Assembly: GCF_900105805.1 (NCBI RefSeq)
Contig: NZ_LT629788.1
Span: 4,030,001-4,094,000, forward strand
Direction of reading: 5' to 3'
DNA from: Pseudomonas moraviensis
GTDB taxonomy: Bacteria; Pseudomonadota; Gammaproteobacteria; Pseudomonadales; Pseudomonadaceae
Length of the DNA: 64,000 nucleotides
The notes under the pieces: generated by a model
What the model saw: only the letters and a program-made list of their open reading frames with translations
Database searches by the model: none
Told to the model about the DNA's origin: nothing
Position numbers and translations under genes: made by a program
Shown here: positions 8,989 to 18,311 of the stretch, piece by piece
Position numbering within the stretch: the stretch's first letter is position 1
Layout: the number at the start of each line of letters is the position of its first letter

Positions 8989-9070
8989 TGTGGGAGCGAG
9001 CCTGCTCGCGAAAGCGGTGTGCCAGTCAAATCACTCATCACTCCACTTCGCGAGCAGGCTCGCTCCCACA
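8989..9070. repeat. Palindromic intergenic repeat, family C
   Basis: Inverted pair of TGTGGGAGCGAGCCTGCTCG and its complement between yjiX and the yjiA-like gene. It splits the otherwise continuous minus-strand operon. A half copy is at 19719-19741 and a hybrid B/C copy at 45668-45757. Confidence 0.88.
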
Positions 9071-9099
9071 GGGGATTACCTCAACCGCAGGCTGTCAGC

Positions 9100-9297
9100 T
9101 CAACAGCACTTCGGCCCACCCTTGCCACCGTAACGGGCTTCCTGACGTTCGCGAAAGAACATCTCGTAGCTCATCACCGGTTTGTCCGGGTGCTTGGTTT
9201 GCATATGCTCGACGTAGGTGTCGTAGTCGGGCATGCCGACCATCAGGCGCGCGGCCTGACCGAGGTATTTACCGAGGCGACTCAGGTCATTGAACAT
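9100..9297 (-). CDS. yjiX: YbdD/YjiX family small protein (DUF466)
   Basis: A 65-residue protein with the family signature MVGMPDYDTYVEHM, the central HPDKPVMSYEMFFRERQEARYGG and a CC C-terminus. It begins 15 bases after the CstA/BtsT stop codon and is almost certainly cotranscribed with it. Members of this family are found beside CstA-type pyruvate/peptide transporters; the molecular role is not established. Confidence 0.93.
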   Translation of the reverse strand: MFNDLSRLGKYLGQAARLMVGMPDYDTYVEHMQTKHPDKPVMSYEMFFRERQEARYGGKGGPKCC

Positions 9298-9312
9298 GCT
9301 GCAATCCTCTGG

Positions 9313-11379
9313 TTACGCATCCGGCAGGGCCTGGAATGGCGATTCTTTATCCGTGCGCTCTTTCTTGCCCCAGGCGGCGATGCCGACCTTGAGCGCGTAG
9401 AACAGGATGCTGAAGACCACGAACAGGAACAGCGCGGTGAGTGTGGCGTTGGTGTAGGCGTTGAAGATCACGTGCTGCATCTGCTCGACGCTTTTCGCCG
9501 GTGCCAGCACCTGACCGTTGGCCAGCGCATCGCTGTACTTCTTCGCCAGCGAAAGGAAGCCGATCGCCGGGTTGGCGTCGAACAGCTTGATGAAGCCAGC
9601 GGTGGTGGTGCAGATCAACAGCCAGGTGGCCGGCAACAGGGTGACCCAGATGTAGCGCTGACGCTTCATCTTGATCAGGACCACGGTGCCGAGCATCAGC
9701 GCGATACCGGCGAGCATCTGGTTGGAGATGCCGAACAGTGGCCACAAGGTGTTGATGCCGCCCAGTGGATCGATCACGCCCTGATACAGCAACCAGCCCC
9801 ACATCGCCACACAACCGGCGGTAGCGATCAGGTTGGCGGTCCAGGATTCGGTGCGTTTCAGCGCCGGGACGAAGGAGCCGAGCAGGTCCTGCAGCATGAA
9901 ACGCCCGGCACGGGTACCGGCATCGACAGCGGTGAGGATGAACAGCGCTTCGAACAGGATCGCGAAGTGGTACCAGAACGCCATGGTGTTTTCACCCGGC
10001 AGGACACTGTGCAGGATCTGCGCGATACCGACCGCCAGGGTCGGCGCACCACCGGCGCGAGCCAGGATGGTGGTTTCGCCGATGTCATGGGCAACCGCTT
10101 GCAGCGCCTCAGGCGTGATTGCGAAGCCCCAACTGGTGACCATTTGCGCTACTGACGCGGCATCACTGCCGACCACGGCGGCCGGACTGTTCATGGCGAA
10201 GTACACACCCGGCTCGATCACCGAAGCGGCAACCATGGCCATGATCGCTACGAACGACTCCATCAGCATGCCGCCGTAACCGATGTAGCGGGCGTTGGTT
10301 TCGTTATCCAGCAGCTTCGGCGTGGTGCCCGAAGAAATCAGTGCGTGGAAACCCGATACCGCGCCGCAGGCGATGGTGATGAACAGGAACGGGAACAGAC
10401 CGCCCTTCCACACCGGCCCGGTGCCGTCGACGAACTGGGTCAGCGCCGGCATTTTCAGCTCGGGCATGGTGATCAGGATACCGATCGCCAGCGCGACGAT
10501 GGTGCCGATCTTGAGGAAGGTCGACAGATAGTCACGCGGGGCGAGAATCAGCCAGACCGGCAGCGACGCGGCGACAAAACCGTAACCGACCAGCATCCAG
10601 GTAATCTGCACACCGGTGAAGGTGAAGGCCTTGGCCCATACCGGATCGGCAGCAATCTGCCCGCCCAGCCAGATCGAACCGAGCAGCAGCAACACGCCGA
10701 CCACGGAGATTTCGCCGATGCGGCCCGGGCGGATGTAGCGCATGTAGATGCCCATGAACATCGCGATCGGGATGGTCGCCATCACGGTGAAGATGCCCCA
10801 CGGGCTCTCGGCCAGGGCCTTGACCACGATCAGCGCCAGCACCGCGAGGATGATGATCATGATCAGGAAGCAGCCGAACAGCGCGATGGTCCCGGGAATC
10901 CGGCCCATTTCTTCACGCACCATGTCGCCCAGGGAACGGCCGTTGCGGCGGGTCGACATGAACAGGACCATGAAGTCCTGCACCGCGCCCGCCAGCACTA
11001 CGCCGGCAATCAGCCAGAGCGTGCCGGGCAGATACCCCATCTGCGCCGCCAGCACCGGGCCGACCAGCGGCCCCGCGCCAGCGATGGCCGCGAAGTGGTG
11101 ACCGAAAAGAATGTGTTTGTTGGTCGGCACATAGTCCAGACCATCGTTGTTGAGCACGGCGGGGGTAGCCCGACGCGGATCCAGTTGCATCACGTTGTTG
11201 GCGATGAACAGACTGTAGTAACGGTACGCAACCAGATAAATGGCCACGGCAGCGACCACAATCCACAAGGCGTTGATCGCCTCGCCGCGGCGCAATGCCA
11301 CTACGCCCAGGGCGCACGCTCCTACGATTGCCAGCACGAGCCAGGGTAAGTGGCGCAGCAGGCTATTATTATTTTTCAT
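9313..11379 (-). CDS. cstA: CstA/BtsT-family transporter (pyruvate or peptide uptake)
   Basis: Large inner-membrane carrier of 688 residues with about 16-18 hydrophobic helices. Seen: the N-terminal NKHILFGHHFAAIAGAGPLVGP signature of carbon-starvation proteins and the conserved SSGTTPKLLDNE loop. E. coli homologues CstA and BtsT (YjiY) transport pyruvate and have been linked to peptide use. The ATG at 11379 is used rather than the long upstream extension to 11451, because MKNN followed by a basic-hydrophobic segment is typical. A weak GGAAT ribosome-binding site precedes it. It heads the cstA-yjiX-yjiA gene group. Confidence 0.93.
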   Translation of the reverse strand: MKNNNSLLRHLPWLVLAIVGACALGVVALRRGEAINALWIVVAAVAIYLVAYRYYSLFIANNVMQLDPRRATPAVLNNDGLDYVPTNKHILFGHHFAAIAGAGPLVGPVLAAQMGYLPGTLWLIAGVVLAGAVQDFMVLFMSTRRNGRSLGDMVREEMGRIPGTIALFGCFLIMIIILAVLALIVVKALAESPWGIFTVMATIPIAMFMGIYMRYIRPGRIGEISVVGVLLLLGSIWLGGQIAADPVWAKAFTFTGVQITWMLVGYGFVAASLPVWLILAPRDYLSTFLKIGTIVALAIGILITMPELKMPALTQFVDGTGPVWKGGLFPFLFITIACGAVSGFHALISSGTTPKLLDNETNARYIGYGGMLMESFVAIMAMVAASVIEPGVYFAMNSPAAVVGSDAASVAQMVTSWGFAITPEALQAVAHDIGETTILARAGGAPTLAVGIAQILHSVLPGENTMAFWYHFAILFEALFILTAVDAGTRAGRFMLQDLLGSFVPALKRTESWTANLIATAGCVAMWGWLLYQGVIDPLGGINTLWPLFGISNQMLAGIALMLGTVVLIKMKRQRYIWVTLLPATWLLICTTTAGFIKLFDANPAIGFLSLAKKYSDALANGQVLAPAKSVEQMQHVIFNAYTNATLTALFLFVVFSILFYALKVGIAAWGKKERTDKESPFQALPDA

Positions 11380-11539
11380 TTTTTTATTCCAGCCAGGGTG
11401 GACAAGAAAGACAGCCACCCCGAGTTTAGCGCTTACGGCGCCAAAGGCCATACCCCGACATAGGTCTAGACGCGTGCGCGATTGGCTGGCGCACGCATTC
11501 GCAGTCTATAGTCAGCGAACCTTCATGAGGATTTGCGCC

Positions 11540-11908
11540 ATGAACGATCACTCCGCCAATCGACGTCGCTTCAAACGTATTGCGTTCGATGCCCGAACCG
11601 AGCTGAAACAGGGCGAGTACACCTGGCCGGTCAGGCTGATCGACCTGTCACTCAAGGGATTGTTGATCGAACGGCCGGAGCCGTGGCTTGGTGATAAAGA
11701 GCAGGACTTTGCCGTCGACATTCATCTGAGCGATGACGTCGACATCGAGATGGATGTGCATCTGGCCCACGAGGAGAACGGCCATTTGGGGTTCATCTGC
11801 CGGCATATCAGCCTGGAGTCGATCCAGCGCCTGCGGCGGTTGATCGAGTTGAACCTGGCGGATGAGGCCGAGCTGGAGCGCGAGTTGGGTGCGTTGATCG
11901 AAATCTAG
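11540..11908 (+). CDS. Single-domain PilZ cyclic-di-GMP receptor (MapZ-like)
   Basis: A 122-residue protein that is essentially one PilZ domain. The c-di-GMP binding motifs are present: RRRFKR at residues 8-13 (RxxxR) and DLSLKG in the first beta hairpin (D/NxSxxG). The ATG at 11540 is chosen because GAGGA precedes it; upstream in-frame codons belong to the antisense of cstA. The P. aeruginosa homologue in this position, PA4608 (MapZ), binds c-di-GMP and inhibits the chemotaxis methyltransferase CheR1. The same role is an inference here from position and size. Confidence 0.9.
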   Translation: MNDHSANRRRFKRIAFDARTELKQGEYTWPVRLIDLSLKGLLIERPEPWLGDKEQDFAVDIHLSDDVDIEMDVHLAHEENGHLGFICRHISLESIQRLRRLIELNLADEAELERELGALIEI

Positions 11909-11925
11909 AACCCGCCATCGATCAA

Positions 11926-12016
11926 CTGTAGGAGTGAGCCTGCTCGCGATAGCGGTCTGCCATTCAACATATCATTGACTGATTGACCGCTATCGCGAGC
12001 AGGCTCACTCCTACAG
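11926..12016. repeat. Palindromic intergenic repeat, family B
   Basis: Facing copies of CTGTAGGAGTGAGCCTGCTC and its complement with a 40-bp centre. It fills the convergent gap between the PilZ gene and radA. Confidence 0.88.
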
Positions 12017-12027
12017 GGGAATGGTGG

Positions 12028-13395
12028 TTATTCGAAGAGCGCGTCGAGGGCTTGTTCGAGGCGAGTGACCGCAATGATCTGCAACCCCGCCGGCGCTTCC
12101 TTCGGTGCGTTGCCCTTGGGCACGATCGCGCGTTTGAAACCGTGCTTGGCCGCCTCCTTCAAACGTTCCTGGCCGCTCGGCACCGGGCGCACTTCGCCGG
12201 ACAGGCCGACTTCACCGAACACCAGCAGATCATGCGGCAACGGCCGATTGCGCAAACTCGACATCACCGCCGCCATCAGCGCCAGATCCGACGCGGTTTC
12301 CAGCACCTTGACGCCACCGACCACGTTGAGGAACACGTCCTGATCGTGGGTCGGAATGCCGCCATGACGGTGCAACACCGCGAGCAGCATCGCCAGACGG
12401 TTCTGATCCAGACCCAGCGTCACCCGACGCGGGTTGGCCAGATGACTGTCATCGACCAGCGCCTGCACCTCCACCAGCATCGGCCGGGTGCCTTCCCACG
12501 TCGCCATGACCACACTGCCGGGGACTTCTTCCTGGGCTCGGGTGAGAAAAATCGCCGAAGGATTGGAGACTTCTTTCAGGCCCTTGTCGGTCATGCCGAA
12601 CACGCCCAACTCGTTCACCGCGCCGAAACGGTTTTTCACTGCACGCAGCAAACGCAGGCGACCGTCGGATTCGCCTTCGAAATACAGCACGGTGTCGACC
12701 ATGTGTTCCAGCACACGAGGACCGGCCAGAGCGCCCTCTTTGGTGACGTGGCCGACAAGGAAAATCGCCGTGCCGCTCTGCTTGGCGTAACGCACCAGCA
12801 ACGCCGCGCTCTCGCGCACCTGGGATACGCCGCCCGGCGCCGATTGCAGTTGCTCGGTGAAAATGGTCTGGATCGAGTCGATCACCATCACCTTGGGCTT
12901 TTCCTGACGGGCGGTGGCGATGATGGTCTCGATGCAGGTCTCGGTCATCACCCGCAGTTGATCCTGCGGCAGGCCGAGCCGGCGTGCGCGCATCGCCACT
13001 TGCTGCTGGGACTCCTCACCAGTGACGTACAGCGCCGGCATGCTCTTGGCCAGATTGCACAGGGTCTGCAGCAGAATGGTCGACTTGCCGATCCCCGGGT
13101 CACCGCCGATCAGCACCACTGAACCGTCCACCAGCCCGCCGCCGAGGACGCGATCGAGCTCACCGGACGCGGTGGAAAACCGTGGAATTTCTTCGATGCT
13201 GACTTCGGCCAGGGTCTTGATCTGGGCCTGTTGCCCGGCCCAGCCGGTACGTCCGGTGGGTGCCGTGGCGCCGCCGCTTTCGATCATGGTTTCAGTCAGG
13301 GTGTTCCAGGCACCGCACTCACCGCACTGCCCGGCCCACTTGGGAAAGGTTGCGCCGCACTCGGTGCAGCCGTACATGCGCTTGGCCTTGGCCAT
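12028..13395 (-). CDS. radA: DNA repair protein RadA
   Basis: RecA-like branch-migration ATPase of 455 residues acting in homologous recombination. Domains in order: an N-terminal four-cysteine zinc finger (CTECG...CGECG, residues 10-28), a RecA-type ATPase with Walker A GGDPGIGKST near residue 98, the RadA-specific KNRFG motif near 258, and a C-terminal Lon-protease-like domain that lacks peptidase function in this family. Length and motifs are complete. It lies 47 bases downstream of ankB on the same strand. Confidence 0.97.
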   Translation of the reverse strand: MAKAKRMYGCTECGATFPKWAGQCGECGAWNTLTETMIESGGATAPTGRTGWAGQQAQIKTLAEVSIEEIPRFSTASGELDRVLGGGLVDGSVVLIGGDPGIGKSTILLQTLCNLAKSMPALYVTGEESQQQVAMRARRLGLPQDQLRVMTETCIETIIATARQEKPKVMVIDSIQTIFTEQLQSAPGGVSQVRESAALLVRYAKQSGTAIFLVGHVTKEGALAGPRVLEHMVDTVLYFEGESDGRLRLLRAVKNRFGAVNELGVFGMTDKGLKEVSNPSAIFLTRAQEEVPGSVVMATWEGTRPMLVEVQALVDDSHLANPRRVTLGLDQNRLAMLLAVLHRHGGIPTHDQDVFLNVVGGVKVLETASDLALMAAVMSSLRNRPLPHDLLVFGEVGLSGEVRPVPSGQERLKEAAKHGFKRAIVPKGNAPKEAPAGLQIIAVTRLEQALDALFE

Positions 13396-13442
13396 CAGAA
13401 CCCCCGGAACAAAAGACGCGATGATAACGCAGCCACCGCCGA

Positions 13443-13988
13443 TCAGCGCGGCGCAGCGGTACGGATTTCGCCACTGGCCAGACGCGCGGCGCTGTTGCCC
13501 AGCGGATCCTCGGCGTTGAGGTCGGCACCCTTGGCTTGCAATGCATCAAGCAATTCCAGACGCTTGAACAGCCCGGCATACATCGCCGCCGTCTGTCCGG
13601 CGCCGTTACGCTGGTCGGGGCTGCAATCGGTCGCCATCAGGCGCCGGGCAATCTGCAACTCGCCCTTGAATATCGCGCCCATCAGCGCCGTGTTGCCACG
13701 TTGATCCTGAGCACAGGCGTCCGCGCCTGCTGCCAACAGTCGCTCAACCGCCGGCGCCTGACCGTGATAGGCGGCCAGAATCAGCGCGGTGTAACCCTTG
13801 CTGTCGCGGGTATCAAGGGAATAGCCGGACTCGATAAAGGTTTCGAGCATCGGCACATCCCCGCGGCGCGCGGCATCGAAGTAATAAGCCTGCAACTGCG
13901 CCTTGATTGCCTCGGGGCTTTGCTCGACCGGGGCCGCCCCCGCAGTGAACGACAGGCACGCGGCCAGGCATGAAAGAAAAATCCGCAT
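13443..13988 (-). CDS. ankB: Ankyrin-repeat periplasmic protein AnkB-like
   Basis: A 181-residue protein with an N-terminal signal peptide (residues 1-18, cleavage near AGAA) followed by about four ankyrin repeats, for example DSKGYTALILAAYHGQ and DQRGNTALMGAIFKGE. It starts 60 bases after the katB stop codon on the same strand. In P. aeruginosa ankB is cotranscribed with katB and is needed for full KatB activity and peroxide resistance. The matching order and size support the same role here. Confidence 0.88.
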   Translation of the reverse strand: MRIFLSCLAACLSFTAGAAPVEQSPEAIKAQLQAYYFDAARRGDVPMLETFIESGYSLDTRDSKGYTALILAAYHGQAPAVERLLAAGADACAQDQRGNTALMGAIFKGELQIARRLMATDCSPDQRNGAGQTAAMYAGLFKRLELLDALQAKGADLNAEDPLGNSAARLASGEIRTAAPR

Positions 13989-14048
13989 CGGGCACTCTCC
14001 TTGAACGCACGCGAGGCATGACCGGCCCTCGCGTGCGCCGCATCGCTA

Positions 14049-15590
14049 TCAGTCGGTCAGTTTGGCCGCCAGTGCTTTCACACGGCTGAGGTCGCCCTTG
14101 GCCACTTCGGTCACACCGCTGCCGTACTCAGGGTCGGCCTTGTACAGGAACGACAGGATGATGTGCTTGCTCTCGTCATCGGTGGTGGCCAGCGAGCCGC
14201 CGAAGCTGTCGATCAGGTCGCGACGCTCCTGCTTGCTGTACGAGCGATACAGATCACCGGCCTGCTTGAAGTTCTGCTCGCGCTGGATCTTCGCCTGCTG
14301 GGTGCTGCCGGACAGCGCCGACTGGCTGTAACGCGCCGCTGGCGTCTCTTCACGCGGTTGCAGACGGCTCGGCTGGTAGTTGACGCCGGACTGGCTGGCG
14401 CCGTAATTCATCGCACCGTCCTGATTGCCATTGTTCACCGCAGTTTTCGGCGCGTTGATCGGCAATTGCAAAGCATTGGCGCCGAGACGATACATCTGCG
14501 TATCGGCATAAGAGAACACCCGGCCCTGCAACAAACGATCTTCCGAAGGTTCGATACCCGGAACTACGTTGGCCGGCGCCATGGCTACTTGTTCGGTTTC
14601 CTGGAAGACGTTGGCCGGATTGCGGTTCAAGATCATTTGTCCAACTTTGCGTTCGGGAATACCCGGCCAGATCTTGGTCGCGTCCAATGGATCGAAATCA
14701 AACTTGGACAAATCCTGTGGCTTCAGAACTTGCACGTACAAGTCCCACTTCGGGAAGTTGCCTTTGTTGATATTGCTGACCAGGTCATTGGTCATATGGC
14801 TGTAATCCTGACCCTGAACTTTTGCGACCTGCTTTGGCCGCAGGTTATTAATGCCCTGCAAGCTCTTCCAATGAAACTTCACATAATGAACTTCATTCTT
14901 TGCGTTGATCAGCTTATAGGCATGAACGCCATTGCCGTCCATTTCCCGGTAACTGGCCGGAGTGCCGTAGTTGGAATACAGCTCGGTCAGCGTGCGGGTG
15001 GCTTCGGGTACATGGGAGAAGAAATCGAACCGGCGCGAATCGTCGTCAAGGTTGGTGCGCGGATCGGGCTTGAAGGCATGCACCATGTCCGGGAATTTGA
15101 TCGCATCGCGGATGAAGAAGGTCGGGAAGTTGTTGCCGACCAGATCCCAGTTGCCGTCAGCGGTGTAGAACTTGGTGGCGAAGCCGCGCGGGTCGCGCAG
15201 GGTTTCCGGGGAATGGTTGCCGTGCACCACCGCCGAGAAACGCACGAACACCGGGGTGCTCTGGCCTGCGGCGAACACCTTGGCCTTGCTCAGGTCGCTG
15301 AGGTCGTTGGTCACGGTGAAAGTGCCATGGGCGCCGGTGCCGCGCGCATGGACGACGCGCTCGGGGATGCGTTCACGGTCGAAACGCTGCAGCTTCTGGA
15401 TCAACTGCACATCCTGCAGCAGCACCGGGCCGTTGGCGCCGGCGGTTTGCGAGTTCTGATTGTCACCGACAGCAGCGCCATTGTCGCGGGTCAGCGGAGC
15501 GGCGTTGACCGAAAAGGTCAGCAGGCTGGCGGTCAATACACCGAAAGTGCGGCGATGGGGAAAAGCCCCCAGTCCAGGAGTGGATGTCAT
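14049..15590 (-). CDS. katB: Exported monofunctional haem catalase KatB
   Basis: Decomposes hydrogen peroxide. The 513-residue length equals the size I recall for P. aeruginosa KatB. Seen: a basic N-terminus with a twin-arginine-like HRRTFGVLTA leading into a hydrophobic signal sequence ending near VNAAP. Distal-pocket VHARGTGAHG contains the catalytic histidine, the distal asparagine region is NNFPTFFIRD, and the proximal tyrosine region is RVFSYADTQMYRLG. The ATG at 15590 has GAGGAA eight bases upstream; an alternative ATG at 15620 is less likely. It is followed by ankB. Peroxide/OxyR control is expected for the family, but no clear OxyR site was identified. Confidence 0.95.
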   Translation of the reverse strand: MTSTPGLGAFPHRRTFGVLTASLLTFSVNAAPLTRDNGAAVGDNQNSQTAGANGPVLLQDVQLIQKLQRFDRERIPERVVHARGTGAHGTFTVTNDLSDLSKAKVFAAGQSTPVFVRFSAVVHGNHSPETLRDPRGFATKFYTADGNWDLVGNNFPTFFIRDAIKFPDMVHAFKPDPRTNLDDDSRRFDFFSHVPEATRTLTELYSNYGTPASYREMDGNGVHAYKLINAKNEVHYVKFHWKSLQGINNLRPKQVAKVQGQDYSHMTNDLVSNINKGNFPKWDLYVQVLKPQDLSKFDFDPLDATKIWPGIPERKVGQMILNRNPANVFQETEQVAMAPANVVPGIEPSEDRLLQGRVFSYADTQMYRLGANALQLPINAPKTAVNNGNQDGAMNYGASQSGVNYQPSRLQPREETPAARYSQSALSGSTQQAKIQREQNFKQAGDLYRSYSKQERRDLIDSFGGSLATTDDESKHIILSFLYKADPEYGSGVTEVAKGDLSRVKALAAKLTD

Positions 15591-15875
15591 ATCAGGTTCC
15601 TCTGGTTTTATGGGGCGCATCCAGGTGCGCCACGCCAAGGCTAGAGGCCTGCGTCGCGGAACATAAATAGAAAGAACGTAACACCATGATTGAAGAAATT
15701 GGCTGTGCAATCAGCGCTTTACCGCGTATTTCGCGCGCGATTGCTGGCATTTTGCAAACTAATCGTCAATTGATGTGTCGATAAAAACGGGCATTGTAAG
15801 AAGGTGTGTCGCACAGGAGGCGTTTCGCTGATTTACACTGCCAACACCAAACTCATCTGTAACAAGGAAATAACT

Positions 15876-16289
15876 ATGGGCGTGCTTAGCGAGTTCAAGG
15901 CCTTCGCGGTCAAAGGCAATGTGGTCGATATGGCCGTCGGTATCATCATTGGCGCGGCGTTCGGCAAGATTGTTTCGTCGTTTGTCGGCGACGTGATCAT
16001 GCCGCCGATTGGCCTGTTGATCGGTGGGGTGGACTTCAGTGACCTGGCCGTCACGCTCAAAGCCGCCCAGGGCGATGCGCCCGCAGTGGTGCTGGCTTAC
16101 GGCAAATTCCTGCAGACCGTGCTGGATTTCGTGATCGTCGCGTTCGCCATCTTCATGGGCGTCAAAGCCATCAACCGCCTCAAGCGCGAAGAAGCCGTGG
16201 CGCCAACCGCGCCGCCGATCCCGAGCAAGGAAGAGCAGCTGCTGGGCGAAATTCGCGACCTGCTCAAAGCGCAGAACGAGCGGCCCTGA
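15876..16289 (+). CDS. mscL: Large-conductance mechanosensitive channel
   Basis: Inner-membrane pressure-release channel of 137 residues. The first helix carries the canonical FAVKGNVVDMAVGIIIGAAFGKIV pore stretch, followed by a periplasmic loop, a second helix (FVIVAFAIFMGVKAIN) and a charged C-terminal helix ending EIRDLLKAQ. The ATG at 15876 follows AAGGAA. The gene is divergent from katB and convergent with the reductase gene, sharing a bidirectional terminator with it. Confidence 0.97.
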   Translation: MGVLSEFKAFAVKGNVVDMAVGIIIGAAFGKIVSSFVGDVIMPPIGLLIGGVDFSDLAVTLKAAQGDAPAVVLAYGKFLQTVLDFVIVAFAIFMGVKAINRLKREEAVAPTAPPIPSKEEQLLGEIRDLLKAQNERP

Positions 16290-16306
16290 AGCATCCGCTG
16301 GGCAAT

Positions 16307-16332
16307 AAAACGGCACCCGCGGGTGCCGTTTT
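16307..16332. terminator. Bidirectional intrinsic terminator between mscL and fpr
   Basis: A perfect palindrome AAAACGGCACCCG/CGGGTGCCGTTTT has a T run on both strands. It sits between the two convergent stop codons. Confidence 0.92.
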
Positions 16333-16334
16333 CG

Positions 16335-17111
16335 CTACCAGTAATTTTCCACCGCAACCTGCCCCGGCTTGCGCGTCAGGCTCAGGCGCATGTCGCGCTG
16401 CTTGAGCAAGGCGCGGGTGTCGTCGATCATCTGCGGATTGCCGCACAACATCACCCGCGAATGCTCTGGCGAAAGCTCGACGCCCGCTGCTCGCTCCAGT
16501 TCGCCATTTTCGATCAGCGCAGTAATCCGGCCCTGCAGCGCGCCGGGGTGCGCCTCACGGGTCACAGTCGGGATAAACCGCAATTTGTGCGCATGCTCGC
16601 TGAGGTAGTCACGTTGCGCCAACCCGGCAATCAACGCCTGGTAAGCCAGTTCCCGCGCTTCACGCACGCTGTAGACCAGAATGATGCGCTCGAATTTCTC
16701 CCAGACTTCGAAGTCCTGCAGGATCGACAGGAACGGCGCCACGCCGGTGCCGGTGGACAGTAGCCAGAGATCGCGACCATCGACAAAGCGATCCAGGGTC
16801 AAATAGCCGAACGCCTGGCGTTCAACCATCAGGCTGTCGCCCACCCTGAGCCTGCTCAACTCACTGGTGAACTCGCCCCCCGGCACCACAATGGAAAAGA
16901 ACTCGAGAAACTCGTCGAACGGCGACGACACCATCGAATACGCGCGCCAAACGGTACTTCCGTTGGCCTTGGTGACGCCCAGGCGGGCGAACTGGCCGGC
17001 ACGGAAGCGAAAGCCGGGATCGCGGCTGGTGCGCAGCGTGAACAGGTTCGGCGTCAACGGTTGGACATCGAGCAAAGTCTGGGTGGTGTACTTCTCGGCG
17101 CTGGCAGTCAT
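16335..17111 (-). CDS. fpr: Ferredoxin--NADP+ reductase
   Basis: FAD flavoenzyme that exchanges electrons between NADPH and ferredoxin/flavodoxin; 258 residues, usual for bacterial subclass members. Seen: FAD-binding RAYSMVS near residue 57, the NADP-binding STGTGVAPFLSIL near 120 and a terminal aromatic residue (ENYW) that stacks on the flavin. The ATG at 17111 is chosen because the upstream extension has no family similarity and a GGAGTG ribosome-binding site lies before it. Many pseudomonads have two such reductases; which paralogue this is cannot be fixed here. Confidence 0.92.
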   Translation of the reverse strand: MTASAEKYTTQTLLDVQPLTPNLFTLRTSRDPGFRFRAGQFARLGVTKANGSTVWRAYSMVSSPFDEFLEFFSIVVPGGEFTSELSRLRVGDSLMVERQAFGYLTLDRFVDGRDLWLLSTGTGVAPFLSILQDFEVWEKFERIILVYSVREARELAYQALIAGLAQRDYLSEHAHKLRFIPTVTREAHPGALQGRITALIENGELERAAGVELSPEHSRVMLCGNPQMIDDTRALLKQRDMRLSLTRKPGQVAVENYW

Positions 17112-17426
17112 GAGGCACTCCTTGAAACGATTGCCCACAGTGTCCCGCAAAATCGCCTTGCCTAACACTCGTGATTGGTAATGGTATTAAGCGGATCAAC
17201 GCTGTTCATTCGGGACTGCCGCCAGCGTCAGTTATTGAGTAATAACTTTAAATGGCAATTAAAATATAACAGCCTGTATTGCTAAGAACGCTTTATGAAA
17301 AAACTTCCAAGTATCAATCTCGAAATAATGTAAGGCGACTCGCAGGAAAGATCCTACACTTCGATTCGTGCCGGATCCTTTGGATCCATTCGGCGCCCGG
17401 ATATCAGGTTATGGAGGCGATAGTTC
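17112..17426. other. AT-richer divergent intergenic region fpr/luxR
   Basis: No coding sequence was seen. The stretch 17160-17340 is markedly richer in A and T than its surroundings and should hold the divergent promoters. The only clear symmetry is the GGATCC repeat listed separately. Confidence 0.6.
17373..17387. promoter_or_regulatory. Inverted repeat in front of the LuxR gene
   Basis: GGATCC-TTT-GGATCC is a symmetric element 40 bp before the luxR start. It does not resemble the 20-bp lux-box consensus, but it is the strongest symmetry in this promoter region. Confidence 0.3.
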
Positions 17427-18137
17427 ATGGAAACGTGGAAGGAATCACAACTCAAACAACTGACGTTTGCCAAAGGCATAGAGGCGGCTTACCCGATACT
17501 GTTGAGATTCGCGGAGAACCTTGGGTTTAACTTCTGCGCCATTGCAGTCACCTCGCCGAATCGCGAAGTGCATCTGAATGCCTTGCAAATCAATAATTAC
17601 CCGAAAGAATGGAACATTCAGTACAACAAAGAGAACTACCGGAACATCGACCCGGTAATAGCGCATTGCAATCACTCAATACTTCCAATCGTATGGGAAG
17701 AGAGAGTGTTCGGCGATGCACCCCAGCTGTGGCAGGCGTTGAAACACAATGGACTGCAGCATGGCTGGTCGCAGGCATTTCATGACGAAGCCAGTGGCTT
17801 GTGCAGCATCATCAGTCTGGCTCGAACCCACTGCCCGATCAGTCCGCTGGAGCTGTATGAGCATTACGGTTATATCTTTTTCGCCAACCGGCACTTCAGC
17901 GAACTGTATGCCCGCACCGTGCCCATACCGGCCAAGCCCAGCAGGCCGAGGTTATCGTCCAGGGAGCTGGAAATTCTGAAACTGTCGGCCTTGGGCAAGA
18001 CCGCTCATGACATTTCGAGAATTCTCAGCCTGAGCGAACGTACCGTTAACTACCACGTGCAAAACGTCATCGAGAAACTCAACGTGTGCAACAAGATTTC
18101 CGCCGTGATTGCGGCTGCTCGTGCCGGGATCATCTGA
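17427..18137 (+). CDS. LuxR-family acyl-homoserine-lactone-type regulator without adjacent synthase (LuxR solo)
   Basis: A 236-residue two-domain quorum-sensing regulator. The autoinducer-binding domain covers about residues 18-160. All six residues conserved in AHL receptors appear at matching spacing: W62, Y66, D75, P76, W90 and G113 (TraR W57, Y61, D70, P71, W85, G113). The C-terminal helix-turn-helix runs from about 172 to 230 (LSSRELEILKLSALGKTAHDI). No luxI-type gene occurs in the window, so it probably senses signals made elsewhere or by neighbours. Its codon use is more AT-rich than adjacent genes, which suggests acquisition. Confidence 0.9.
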   Translation: METWKESQLKQLTFAKGIEAAYPILLRFAENLGFNFCAIAVTSPNREVHLNALQINNYPKEWNIQYNKENYRNIDPVIAHCNHSILPIVWEERVFGDAPQLWQALKHNGLQHGWSQAFHDEASGLCSIISLARTHCPISPLELYEHYGYIFFANRHFSELYARTVPIPAKPSRPRLSSRELEILKLSALGKTAHDISRILSLSERTVNYHVQNVIEKLNVCNKISAVIAAARAGII

Positions 18138-18311
18138 TAGCCGAGTGTGATCGCGCGGCAATCCTGCGAGTATTTACCCGCAAAAAAACGTAACATTCAG
18201 GCCTCTCCGAGTGATGACGCACACCGCTTGCATCGCAGTCCACTCGGTAGGATCCCGTCGCACTACATGCTGGCAACGGGATAACTGCCGAATATCCTGA
18301 GTCCCCGCCCC

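Noticed and set aside
14163..15644. A 493-codon plus-strand frame opposite katB
   Set aside because: It is the antisense shadow of katB with no protein family features.
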